Below are positions 22,574 to 33,156 of a stretch of 64,000 nt of DNA, one piece after another. Under the pieces are notes generated by a model. The model saw only the letters and a program-made list of their open reading frames with translations. It was not told the origin of the DNA and searched no databases. Source of the stretch: Mycogone perniciosa (Eukaryota > Ascomycota > Sordariomycetes > Hypocreales > Hypocreaceae); NCBI GenBank assembly GCA_025331125.1, contig JAOALB010000127.1, positions 1 through 64,000 of the forward strand, written 5' to 3'. Within the stretch, counting starts at the first letter, position 1. Each line of letters opens with the position of its first letter. Both the position numbers and the translations under genes were made by a program.

Positions 22574-25451
22574 ATGAGCTCCTCCAGCCCTGATCTGGAC
22601 GATTCAGTCCCGAATCGCGGACCGGCCGTCTTCGCCGTTACCACGACTACGCTCGTGCTCGCCTCGGTATTTGTCTTCTCGCGGATGGTGTCTCGCTACT
22701 TTATTGTCAAGAATGTCACTTGGGATGACAAGGTCATGCTGCTGGCATGGCTAATCGCCTTCTTCCTCTCCTTTACCATTTGTCTGGGTGTTAGCAATGG
22801 CCTCGGCAAGCACGATTCGGATATTCCTTCGGATCAAGTTCCTGTTCTTCGCCGCTGTGAATATGTTTTTTCTATCCTTTATGTAAGCTTCGGTTCCTCG
22901 CCCAGCAACTCTGGCAAGTTGCTAAATACTTTCTTTATTTTAGAATCCTGCCTTGATGGCTACTAAGACGAGTATCTTGATCTTCTATTTGCGCCTGGCC
23001 AAAAACACGCAAACTGTCCTGCGCGCTGCTTCTTGGGCCACTCTAGCCGTGGTCAACGTTGCTGGTCTTGTTCTCACCTTGATGAACATTTTTCAATGTC
23101 GCCCTGTCTATGCAGCCTGGAACGCATTCTATCACGGTCCAATAACATGTCTGCCTCTGCTCACCGAGTTCATCTGCGCTGCTCCCATCAACATCGTCAC
23201 AGACCTCGCCATCCTCGCCCTTCCCATCCCCGTGCTCACCGGCATGCGCCTCCCTGTGCGTCAGAAGACGATACTCGTCCTGACCTTCACCTTCGGTGTC
23301 TTTGTCGCCATTGTCGATGTGGTCCGAGTCTACTATCTGCAGCAGGCCATTTCCGACATCTCCACGGGAACAGTTAGCGACCCCAAGTCACGATTCGGCG
23401 GCGAGCTTGACTTTGCCTACAATGCCGCACCCTCTTTGATGTGGAGTGCCGTTGAAGTCAATGTCGGCATGGCTTGTGCTTGCGTTCCCACTCTCAAGCC
23501 TCTCGTCCTCAGGCTTCTACCCGCCATGCTTTACGACCCTGATAATCCCAGGACCAGGACTAGGACCAAAAACAGCAGCACCACCTCTAAAACTCATCAG
23601 CACTCCGAAATACACTCGCCAAGTAGCACATCAACGGGCGTGGCGCAACCAGAGCCTGCTGTACGAATACCTCTGCCGGATCAGCGCCATGCTAACCTGG
23701 ACATGGATACATCCATGAGCGCCATGGAGTTCTTGACAAACCCCGAAATGCGTTCAGCAAGTCATCACTCACATGCTGTCGACCGTCGCGGTAGCCGGGC
23801 CCAAACCAACGCCACCGCTTCCACCAATTATTCAAATGAAAGAGGTGTATATTTCGGGTTTGTCAACATGACGAAGCCCAAAAGCATGCTTAGCGCCAAT
23901 GCATATGAATCCTTCAAATATTGCACCATTGTCTCCATTCTCTTCCTGTTATGGGGTGTTTCATATGGTCTGTTGAACACGCTCAACTCTGCCATTGCTG
24001 CTGTAAATCACATGAGCACGGCCCAGACCATCGGCTTGACCAGTGCCTATTTTGGGGTTGGCTACTTCTTTGGACCTCTCCTTGTTGGTGAGTGGATCTT
24101 ACGGCGAGACGAGCACAACAGGTCCAGACGCCATCGGAGGAGCGATGCCAAGCACATTGGAGGCTATAAAGTAACATTTATTATCGGTCTGTGCATTTAC
24201 GGTATCGGAACCATCATCTTCTGGCCTTCGGCAGTCACCAACTCATTCGGCGGATTCATGCTCAGTAATGTCGTCGTTGGGTTCGGGCTTTCGGTTCTCG
24301 AGGTTGGTGCGAACTCCTTTTTGATACTCTGCGGACCTTCGCAGTATGGAGAGACTCGCCTTCTCCTGGCGCAGGGTGTCCAAGCCGTAGGCACTGTGGT
24401 GAGCAGTCTTCTGGCGGACAAGGTCTTCTTTACATCACTTGATGAGGCTACGTCGGGCAATAGCATGACCCTTATTAATGTGCAATGGACGTATCTCGGC
24501 ATTACTCTACTGTGCGTTATTTTGGCACTGTTCTTTTACTATATGCCTTTGCCTGAGGTTAGTGACAATGAGCTTGAGGAGTCGACCAAGCATCTTCTAG
24601 TTGATCCGTGCAAGAAAAGCATTGGAGGTCTGCAACTGAGGACAGTCAGTCTCATTTTGGCTGTGTTGGCTCAATACTTGTATGTCGGTGGCCAGGAGTG
24701 CAACGGTGCCTTCGCCAAAGCCCTTCTCATCTCACTGGTCCCTGGGCAGCCTAGTACTGGTCAACTTGCAGCCGGTGGTAAACCCACATCGGCCAACGCA
24801 GCTGTCCCAGGCAAACCTTTCGGGATGACCATCGCCATCCCTGATTACATGTCTATAGGGCATGCTGCACTTGGCGTCGGGCGATTCGCCGCTGCTTACT
24901 TCACCTATGTGGCAGTCCGACGCCCTAGAATGCCCCAACCTTGGGCCCTTCTCACCATCTCCATCATCCTCTGCTTCACTACGAGTCTCCTTGCAGTTCT
25001 TCTCCACCCATCCAACAAGAATCTAATCTTTATACCCATTTGTTTGTTCTTCTTTTCTATGGGCCCTATATGGCCCTTACTTTTTGCGATTGGCCTTCGC
25101 GGTCAAGGACGCAGGACGAAGCGCGCTGCCGCCTTTATAACCATGGGCGGCTCAGGCCCTGGATTCCTTCTTTTCGTGATGTACGCCATCATTGTTAATG
25201 GGGGGACTGTGCAGCTGTCCTATGTTCTTATTGTGGCTTTACAAGTGATAATGATGTATTACCCATTGTTTCTTTTTTTCAAGAAGGACGCCCGATTACT
25301 GGTCGATCCTTGTCCTGACAGGCAGGACGTGCCCAAGGGCGGAGGAGAACAACCAAATGATGAATTGTTTGCCAATGTAAGGCAAATAGATGGCACTACT
25401 TCTACTACTCTCACACCCCCTCCTCCGGCTATTGGAGTTACGGAAAAATGA
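22574..25451 (+). CDS. Fungal rhodopsin-domain / MFS sugar-permease fusion protein
   Basis: The model has two exons (22574-22882 and 22944-25451) with a 61-nt intron (GTAAGC ... TTTTAG), giving 938 residues. Residues about 15-300 form a seven-helix fungal rhodopsin/Pth11-like domain: TWDDKVMLLAWLIAF, EYVFSILYNPALMATKTSIL, FQCRPVYAAWN and the PINIVTDLAILALPIPVL helix. A hydrophilic Ser/Thr/His-rich linker (about 300-405) follows. Then comes VYFGFVNMTKPKSML and a complete fucose/glucose-galactose-permease-type MFS domain (about 412-890): FLLWGVSYGLLNTLN, GLTSAYFGVGYFFGPLL, and GQECNGAFAKALL after the central loop. Exon 2 runs through the linker with no stop and no obvious intron, so one chain is encoded. 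Both halves are plasma-membrane-type; a sensor coupled to a sugar transporter is an inference. The C-terminal tail is hydrophilic and Pro/Thr-rich. Confidence 0.88.
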
Positions 25452-25862
25452 GACGGCGTTCTGAGAAAGGGTTTCAAGGGATTCGGCGCAAAACTAATGA
25501 GTTCCTGGTGGAGGTCTTCACCGAGTCCCGAAGTGGAACATAGTGAGGGTAGAGCCGGTGATCAATCATGGCTATGGACATATTTATTGGTTTGTTATGT
25601 TATTCTTGCTTTGTATATACGATGAGGCCACGATGGTATGGGATTGGCCGGGTTATGGCGTTGTGGGTGGCGGGCATAATCGCATTATTATACCCAAGGA
25701 AATTCGGGCGGTTAGCATTGTGGTCTGTCTACGATATTTGCGGACCGGGATAGGATTGCATAGGCCTAATGAATAGACCTGGTACATGTTTCAGAGCGAA
25801 GCAATGTTCCATTGTTAGTTGTGGAAATGAATTGCATCAAGTCACACTGTCGACTTCCCTCA

Positions 25863-26870
25863 CTACCATGAAGAACCAATATCTTTCTCAATAGCCTCGA
25901 ATACACCAACTCCCTGCCTCCCTAATGCCGTTGCAATCGCCACGGCAGCGGCACCCACACAACGCATTCTCTTATACCCTTCACCGTCATACACACCCCC
26001 CACGCCGATGATATCCAAGTGAGCCAGATGCAGGTCCGCATCGAACATCCGGCGCAGTGTGGCTACATTGCCCAGAGCAAGGGGGTGAAGCGGTGGGCCA
26101 GCCATGCCACCTACACCCCCTGGAAGAGCACCCTTTCCAGCACTGGTATGGAGAAGACACGAGCCGAGTGTGTTTGTAGCAGTAACGAAGCTGAGTTTTG
26201 ATGCTGGTGGATCGTCGTTGTTGGTATCCCCGCGCAGGGCGGAGATGACGGCGTTGAATTGGTCGGAGTAGGTAAACGGCGGTGTTTTTATACCAATGGG
26301 GAAGATAGGTTGGGAGGGCAGGACGGCGAGGTATGCAGCGAGAGAAGAGGCGGAGTATGCGGGTGGAGGGGAGGATGGGATGTTGGGACAGGAGAGGTTG
26401 ATTTCCATGGCGAGGGGGAAGGGGATAGATGGGGCGGAGGAGGAGATTGTGTTGTAGCATTGGAGGATATCTTGCGGCGAGCCGGTGACGCTTATGATGA
26501 ATGGTTTTTTGGTGGTAGAGGGGAGGGATGTGAGGATGGAGAGATACTCGGATAAAGGAATGGGACTATAGCCAAGGGTGTTGAGGCTCGCTACAGGGGT
26601 TTTATCAGACGAAGATAGTGATGAGGGAGGAGGGGGCGGTTCCGGAGGCCCGGAGGAAGTCCCCGGGTGGGGCCGGGAGGTGTCCGGATCGAAGAAGAGG
26701 TACCGATGCTGTTCGGCGCGGTGGTCGAAGCCGGAGAGGAGGGATGTGCGAATGGTGACGGCGCCGGTGGAGGGGCAGAGGAGCAGAGCGCGGAGATCGG
26801 AGGCGGTGGTGGCCCAGGGGGAGGCGGAGTTGAGGAGGGGAGGGTGGAAGGAGAGCTTTGGAGGGGGCAT
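25863..26870 (-). CDS. Dihydroorotate dehydrogenase, class-1-like
   Basis: A single minus-strand open frame of 335 residues starts at ATG 26870. It is an FMN-dependent TIM barrel of the class 1 (cytosolic) dihydroorotate dehydrogenase family. NLSCPN at 159-164 carries the active-site cysteine (C161) of class 1A enzymes. GIKTPP has the FMN-contacting lysine (K195), TNTLGS is the following asparagine strand, and GVGGV (289-293) is the phosphate loop. Residues about 63-90 form an unusual Pro/Ser-rich loop where family members usually have a conserved Arg-Tyr segment. The early strand reads TIRTS where I expect a Thr-Lys. There is no membrane-anchoring N-terminal extension like that of the mitochondrial class 2 enzyme. 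It may be the fumarate-type enzyme or a paralogue; activity is not assured. It converges on the fusion gene 411 bp away. Confidence 0.8.
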   Translation of the reverse strand: MPPPKLSFHPPLLNSASPWATTASDLRALLLCPSTGAVTIRTSLLSGFDHRAEQHRYLFFDPDTSRPHPGTSSGPPEPPPPPSSLSSSDKTPVASLNTLGYSPIPLSEYLSILTSLPSTTKKPFIISVTGSPQDILQCYNTISSSAPSIPFPLAMEINLSCPNIPSSPPPAYSASSLAAYLAVLPSQPIFPIGIKTPPFTYSDQFNAVISALRGDTNNDDPPASKLSFVTATNTLGSCLLHTSAGKGALPGGVGGMAGPPLHPLALGNVATLRRMFDADLHLAHLDIIGVGGVYDGEGYKRMRCVGAAAVAIATALGRQGVGVFEAIEKDIGSSW

Positions 26871-27107
26871 GTTTGTGTATTCCCTTCTTTTGTTTCTCGC
26901 TCTCTATTTTGGTGGTGACACGAATGTGTGATGGAGTGGACTTGTCTCGTGAAAAAGGAATGGCTACTGATTAAAACGGACGGAACAGGTCTGTTGAGTT
27001 GACGATGATTGATATGATAAGTCGAGCGGGGTGAGGGAAAGGAGGGCCGTGATGGATAAGATAAGATGGAGGACATATCTGATATCTAAGGCCCGGACAA
27101 AACACCC

Positions 27108-27113
27108 AAAAAA
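27108..27113 (-). terminator. Pol III terminator for tRNA-Ala
   Basis: A run of six T on the minus strand lies 29 bases past the tRNA 3' end, the usual RNA polymerase III stop. Confidence 0.7.
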
Positions 27114-27141
27114 TTATCGCGGTGTCTCCACCACCTCACAC

Positions 27142-27247
27142 TGGACGAACGGGGAATCGAACCCCGGACCTTTCCCAGGCGTATAACCCTTCTATTTATC
27201 TAGAGGATTCATGCTAAGGGAAAATTATACCACTAAACCATCCGCCC
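27142..27247 (-). tRNA. tRNA-Ala(AGC) with a 34-nt intron
   Basis: On the minus strand the acceptor stem GGGCGGA pairs with TTCGTCC (two G-U pairs), followed by discriminator A. The T arm is CGGGG-TTCGATT-CCCCG and the anticodon stem is TTCCC/GGGAA. The loop reads TTAGCAT once the intron is removed, giving anticodon AGC. The intron occupies 27178-27211, just after position 37, the canonical place. Mature length is about 72 nt. Box A (TGGTTTAGTGG) and box B (GGTTCGATTCC) are present. Confidence 0.95.
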
Positions 27248-27356
27248 TTTGTGATGCGATGCGGTGTCTGTTGCCATAGTCTCATTATTACCCCTATCCA
27301 AAACCAACGACCTACTAGTTGTTAAAGGAACAAACAAAAAGAAGAACAACATAATT

Positions 27357-29233
27357 TCACCAGCCAAACTGCTCGCAGTGGAGTTCCACTCCAGGACCGT
27401 CTGTCCGGATGCATGACGCAGTCGTGTTGCGAACTCGTGTCATCAATCCCTCCGGTCCGCATCCCAAGACCAAGACACGGTTCTCAGCTGGTGTGGTCTC
27501 AATGGCAGCGCGGATCAAGCCCTCGACATCGGGCTTCTCGCGTCGGATAGCCTCTTCGTACACTCGGGCTCTGGATTCCTTGTGTGTAACGTAGGCGGCG
27601 GTGGCCTTTTCGGACTTGAAAGAAGGGCTTGAGCTAGGAGTCTGGGCAGTAGTGATTTCGGCTTCTCTCTCGAGTTCTGTCTGGGGGGACTTGGCGGCGG
27701 ATGTTGACTTGGCTTCCAACTTGGGAGCCTCATCGGACGAACTTGATCGAGTGACGTAGAGCTGAAGATTCACGCGCCTGTCCTTCTCGAGGGTGCGAAG
27801 GTGAGACTCAAACCAGACGAATTGGGCTAATTGTCCAGTTAGTATCGTGTTGGAATGTATTCATATTAGCTGGGTTCACTCACTCTCGGACTTGACTAGC
27901 CAGATAAAAACGATCTTCTTCTGTGCATCAGCAGGGATCTTGTTCAGCATGCTCGTCACATTGCCAAACGTGAAACTCGCTCCGCTGCCGCCAGCCATAA
28001 GAACAACAGTATCGAACTCCGCAGGGTTAGGAATAGTGCCATAGGCGCCCTCGACAGAGGCAGTGAGAGTCACACCAGGGTTTGCAACGGCATATTTGTG
28101 CAGGGCCTTAGTGAAGCCATCATGTGCTGACACGACAAACTCCAAAGGATCTGTCGATGACATGGTGAATGGGTGGCTCTCAACCGCACGGATGTTTGGA
28201 ATCCACAAGAAGCAGTGTTGACCAGCAATGGCACCAATGGGGGCCTTCTTGAGAGTAACACGAGTGCCTCCGTTAGGTAGAGGAGCCAGGGTGGCGGAGT
28301 TGTTGGCGCTATACATGAGCAGACGGGTGAGCCGGATCAAACGATCAAAGGCCCAGAGACTGCTCATAACGACGACGCAGTAGATAATCTTCTCTGCCCA
28401 TTTTGGGTGGTGAAGACCGAGCATGACAGTGAAGAGAATCCAAAAGGAGACATGAATGATGTAGAAGAGCTCATAGCACCAGCGACGAATGATGGAGCCA
28501 GAGATTCCAAGAATGACCAAGGATACACCGGCAACTTGGCCCATAATAATATGTGTTAGGGTGAGTTCCGCTCGGGCATAGACAGAGATGAAGTAGGGCG
28601 CAAAGCTGCTAGCATGGATAATGATGCAGACAATGGTCGTATAACCCGCAACCCTGTGAAAGATATTTAGTCTCTCATACGACCAAGGCGTGAGAAAAGC
28701 CAGGGGAGTGTTCTTCAATGACATGAAGACGACGATACACATGTTACCGACGCCCAACCTAATCGGAGCGTTATTCAATGCAAATCAAGACGGTGGCAGA
28801 TCCAAGCTTACCACCCTACTCTCGCAGCCAAGCTGGGGAGTTCTGGCAACAGATCCAAGTGGATATTCGTGAACGCGAGTATGATGTTGATGGCCAGGTA
28901 GAGGAAGATTATGAGTGCGTGACCCCCAGATGGGAACGCCGGCACTTTGCGAAGAAGAACGCTTCTCGTTTTACTGCATTCCATGATGTCAACTCTTTTC
29001 TCAATCTCAGTAACAATGTGCATGAAGACAACGTCTTACCGGGATATGCTTGCCAAGGGATTGCTATTTCTCCCAGAGTTGAACGAGTGTCCGATGCGCC
29101 TTGCGAGCTGGAGACCACCGAAGAGACCACCAAGACCGGCCATTGCACCAACGAAATTCCACATCTGGTGATAGTTGACAACGACAGAGGCCTCGACAAT
29201 GTCGTCCAAGGTCTTATTCCCTGTGGGATCCAT
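27357..29233 (-). CDS. Ferric-chelate reductase (FRE/NOX family)
   Basis: The model has four exons on the minus strand: 29040-29233, 28812-28973, 27884-28758 and 27357-27826. They encode 566 residues. The introns are 66, 53 and 57 nt (GTAAGA, GTAAGC, GTGAGT donors). The first helix lies in the N-terminal 50 residues. The transmembrane ferric-reductase core has candidate haem-ligand histidines in NIFHRVAGY, IIHASSFAPY, IIHVSFW and LGLHHPKW. The cytosolic half has the FAD motif HPFTMSS (about 314), the NADPH motif AGGSGASFTFG (about 376) and VLGCGPEGL (about 528). It ends in EQFGW, a typical FRE C-terminus. A Ser/Lys-rich insert lies before the last NADPH strand. It reduces Fe(III) chelates at a membrane (plasma membrane or vacuole). 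No siderophore gene is adjacent. Iron-dependent control is expected from the family but was not read from the promoter. Confidence 0.92.
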
Positions 29234-31454
29234 CTGGACTGTGATGTGAATTCGGGTGTAACAAGTGGGCAAGTAGTGTGCAAAAACGCTACTATATCTT
29301 TCTTATTGCCAAAGATTCGAGGTCAAGGGATATCTTTACTCGAAAGGAGGACGACACGGGAGAAATAGACTGTTGGCCTGTGTCAGAGCACAGAAGATAG
29401 AATATGGGAGGCGGAGAGACAGTTAACATAATGCGTTCTCTGACGACTCCCACCAGATATTGATGATAATACTGACCCTGATCTATACGTATAACGGTAT
29501 CCCATCCATCTACCACTTCCAAATGCCGATAAAGCCCACACTAGTCTCTCGTTTGATTGGAGAGACACAGGTCTGGGGTCTGATTAGCGTCGATGAAGCG
29601 CGCGGCTTACTCTGACTTCCCAAAGAAACCAAGCAGGAGAAGTCTCGATAGTTGACGCCTAATTATGTGGTTATTGCTATGTTGTTAATGCATACGGCCC
29701 GATAGGTCGGGGCGAATCCACGCGCGCCAAGTTAGTATGCCTCCTCTTATGAAGATGAGTACCGCCGCGCGTTACTATCAAGGCTCAATTTGTAGAGGAG
29801 GAAGCTAACAGTAGAGTTATTGCTCTTGGGCTCCACGGGGTGCTGGGATCTTTCAGTGGAGGCCACATCTGTCGAGTCAAGGCTGGGTCACAGAGAACAT
29901 AAGGCGTTCGCTTCAGGAGCATTTATGCTCGACCGAGAGTTTCACAAGCACTGTGCCCATCATTAACACTTCCTCTATCGTGTATGTTCCTGTCAGCAAA
30001 CATGAGCCAAGTAGGACCACCATGGATGATTGCATATCAACATCAAAATGCAAAGATTCAGGACAGCTGTATAGATGGTGTTACACGCCCCTCCGCTGCG
30101 ACAGAGTGCAATGTGCAATTGGAGCCATATGTTCCCTGGTCACTAGGCTTGCCGGGCTAAGGTATCCACGAATATTACTCCTAACTACCCCAGGTCATGG
30201 CGTCTCGCCGAGAGTCAGACGCATGATCTCTGTTTGCTCATAGCTTGTTGGGGAAGCTGGGGTCCCGTCAATAGTTTCACTGAATCTCTACAGACTCGGG
30301 TAAGGGCTCGTTCCTCAAACTCTATCAAATCGTAGTCAAATCAGCTGATCTTGATCTCTAGCATATAACCTAAAGCCCAGACACAGCTAGCAGCATTGGT
30401 GATAATATATTATTAGTAAAACGGTGAGGTGATTAACGAGAGAATCACTATTGAGCCGTGATTGGCTATTGCGCTTCCGAGACGGGTCAATGGCAACACT
30501 GTCAATGAGTAGTACGGAGTACGCCGTACTCTGTCCTCCGTAGGGCCGTACGAGGTTGAAAGACCGACATGAGATCCAAACGGTGAAGCCACCGTAATAA
30601 ACACTTTGTCGAGTCACAAGATTCCGCTTCGAGATAGTCTGTGTCCTCCATGGAAGTTTCCCTGGCGGTGGGTGTCATTACTATAGTCAAGAGGCATGCT
30701 ACGCCGGCGCCGTGACTAGTAAGTCAGACAGGCTCTCAAAGCGGGCTCGGATATTGTGTTTGATGTTTTATTGGATTCGGAGTCGCAAGCTGGGCTATTA
30801 TACGGAGCATTCGTTGTTGAAGCGCGCAAAAGACAAAGGTCTAGTGTCGATCGTCTCCTTGGGTATAAGAGTTCGGCCCGAACTAACTCAACTAGCCACC
30901 ACCCTCGATGCATGCTTCACGACTGTGAACATATGTTTCCCCATATTAAATTCACGCCCTTCCAAGCTTCTTGTAATTAGTGAGGTAACGAGATGTCCGT
31001 TGTGCTGTCAACGCTGCATAAGTTACCCGAAAACCCTCTCCATCCCAATAATGTTCTCACCTATGTAAGATATCGCGATGCTATCCACGGCTCACGTCAC
31101 TGATATATTATTTACAGGTGTTGTTAGCACGGTCATATCAGATGCCCTCTTTTCTTATTCTCTATAAAATTTACCCCTTGGTGGATATTGATGTTAACCC
31201 CTTAGCACTATTGTTCATTCATGGGCACAATCAATAAGTCGCCCCTCAGACAGCTGCAAATATATTTGCTATAAATCTACCTCCAAACCAAAAGCACCTT
31301 GATAGCATTCTCTAGTCCATTCCACCCTTGTAAAATCATCGATAGACCTGTAATCAGTAAGTACTCAATCAGAAGAATTCATGGTCATCATGGCAGGAGA
31401 TGGTGTTAAAACTCCAGCACCTTGTTGTTGCATCATTCAAATGCACACCTTCGT
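29234..31454. other. Intergenic, no gene seen
   Basis: This contains the upstream region of the ferric reductase gene (29234 rightward) and the downstream region of the small helical protein gene. A palindrome cluster lies at 30511-30553 (AGTACGGAGTACGCCGTACT and CTCCGTAGGGCCGTACG). No open frame shows a domain. Confidence 0.5.
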
Positions 31455-31943
31455 TCAGATTGCAAATCTAACACTTTTTTTTCCCTTTTCTTTGTTACGA
31501 TAGATCTCACGTAAGTTTTCTAAGGGCCTTACCCTCCGGACTTCCAGCCCAGGATCCGCATCCATCTTCTCCTTGCTCAATTGCTGCAACAGTCGCAGCT
31601 GAGGAAGATCTTTGACATCCACCGTGCTCTTCATGTAGTGCTTGTAGGCCTCATCCCAGACGCCCAGGCCCCGGTAGCAGTGAGCCCGGTAAAAGTTGAT
31701 CTTGGACTCAATGTCGGTCATATTCTCCGCAAAGGCGATCTGAGATGCCACATTGGCCTCATGGAGTGCCTCTCTGAAGCTTGGGGGCTTCTGCTGGAGG
31801 AAGCCTTTGCAGGTTTTGATGTGAGATTCGATGTGTTCCTTGATCCAGGCAATGTCGTCGTCATTGAGGTTGAAGATCCGGTCAAAGATCTCGGTATCCA
31901 TGTTGACATCCCCGCCGCTTGGAGCCTTAGAGCTACTTGCCAT
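31455..31943 (-). CDS. Small helical protein of unknown function
   Basis: An intronless minus-strand frame of 162 residues starts at ATG 31943. It is charged and predicted helical, with EIFDRIFNLNDDDIAWIKEH near the start. A central segment (KINFYRAHCYRGLGVWDEAY) resembles one TPR-like helix pair. The basic C-terminus reads KEKGKKSVRFAI. There is no signal peptide or membrane segment, so it is probably cytosolic or nuclear. I do not recognise the family; the even composition and complete frame argue that it is a real gene. Confidence 0.65.
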   Translation of the reverse strand: MASSSKAPSGGDVNMDTEIFDRIFNLNDDDIAWIKEHIESHIKTCKGFLQQKPPSFREALHEANVASQIAFAENMTDIESKINFYRAHCYRGLGVWDEAYKHYMKSTVDVKDLPQLRLLQQLSKEKMDADPGLEVRRVRPLENLREIYRNKEKGKKSVRFAI

Positions 31944-33011
31944 TGTGGATTACGATTAAGTTTTCGATTGCCAAATTTCCGATGGCTTGCTTGGTGTGTT
32001 GTTGTTATGGTTGTTTCTCTTTTTCTCGTGATGTTATCGCCGTCGACGCTCGAGTTGATATAGGTCGACAAGTAGTTCTTGATTCACAGCACCGGACTTG
32101 CCTTCTATATACCCACGTGCGGTATGAAAAGAGATGGGAGACGTCAACATTGTTTTGTTGTGCTTCACAATGAGCGGGTGTTCATAATTCGTACTTGTAC
32201 TTGTTGTGGCCGTCAAGTAGCACAACATCTGGGAAGACCGTTCAGACAAAGCCATGGCTCCGGAGAACAATGACATTGAGCCAAAAACAAATGAACACAG
32301 TGAATGGCAACCAGGAGGTTTCTTTAAAACCATTACTTGTAATATGAAAGGCATTATATGAAGGAAGTGTGAAGAAATAATGGAACTTGGGGGCAAGGCT
32401 TGGCGGTGTGACGAGAACTCACAACGCCAACTTTCTGCAGAACGAGTTTTTTTCTTCCACACGTGAGTTTGGTGACATATCTGAATACCACAGTTCAAAT
32501 GACAGTAATAGGATATTCATACTTCAACTAAATCAAATACCACAAACAGACTCCGTATCTGGGATTGTTCCCCGTCTTCGACTTGAAGCAATCACTTACC
32601 CTGTAAACTCTTTTTCACGTGAGGTCAAGTTACACAAATTTACAATGCAGCATCACTCCATGGGTGACTTTGTCGTGATAAACTGGCTGTTTTGTGCTCA
32701 ATATTTAACCGTGTGTGTGAAATATATAATGGTTGATGATCGTTCACGATAGTTCCATTTGGCAGCAAACGCCAACTGTTTGGTAGAATCACTTCAACAA
32801 CATCTTCGCGTTCTTGTCCCCCTCCCCCCCCGCCACAGCTCCTCAAGGATCAATTTTAACCTCCAACAGAGTGTAGTATTGTCACAAGGATGATATACCC
32901 AACTGAGTGACTACGATAGCCACATAGATCATAAATACAAGGACGGCGGCAACTCAAGCAAGCAAGTATGGAAAATACAATCATTCCGCAAAAATAATAC
33001 AACAAAAGAGC
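31944..33011. other. Intergenic, no gene seen
   Basis: This is the promoter side of the small helical protein gene and the downstream side of tRNA-Ile. Open frames here (for example 32034-32498 minus) lack motifs. Nothing else is recognised. Confidence 0.5.
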
Positions 33012-33017
33012 AAAAAA
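33012..33017 (-). terminator. Pol III terminator for tRNA-Ile
   Basis: A run of six T on the minus strand lies about 35 bases beyond the tRNA 3' end. Confidence 0.6.
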
Positions 33018-33051
33018 GAAAAGTCATTATTGAATGGCGGCTGGTGAGCGT

Positions 33052-33156
33052 TGCTCCCGGCAGGGCTTGAACCTGCGACCTTCGCATTACCAATGCTGGA
33101 ACCGAAAGCGATTCTAAGTATTAGTACGAAGCTCTAACCAACTGAGCTACGGAAGC
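33052..33156 (-). tRNA. tRNA-Ile(AAU) with a 31-nt intron
   Basis: On the minus strand the acceptor stem GCTTCCG pairs with CGGGAGC (one G-U pair), followed by discriminator A. The D arm is AGCTCAGTTGGTTAGAGC. The T arm is GCAGG-TTCAAGC-CCTGC. The anticodon stem is TCGTA/TGCGA. The loop CTAATA plus A after splicing gives anticodon AAT. The intron is 33088-33118, after position 37. Mature length is 74 nt. Confidence 0.93.

Noticed and set aside
23868..25451. MFS transporter as a separate gene starting at the ATG near 23868
   Set aside because: There is no stop, promoter-like gap or intron between it and the rhodopsin part; a single chain is the simpler reading. Kept as a test in the findings.
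28778..29368. 196-codon plus-strand open frame over the ferric reductase 5' exons
   Set aside because: It lies antisense to three spliced exons with clear ferric reductase motifs and has no motif of its own.
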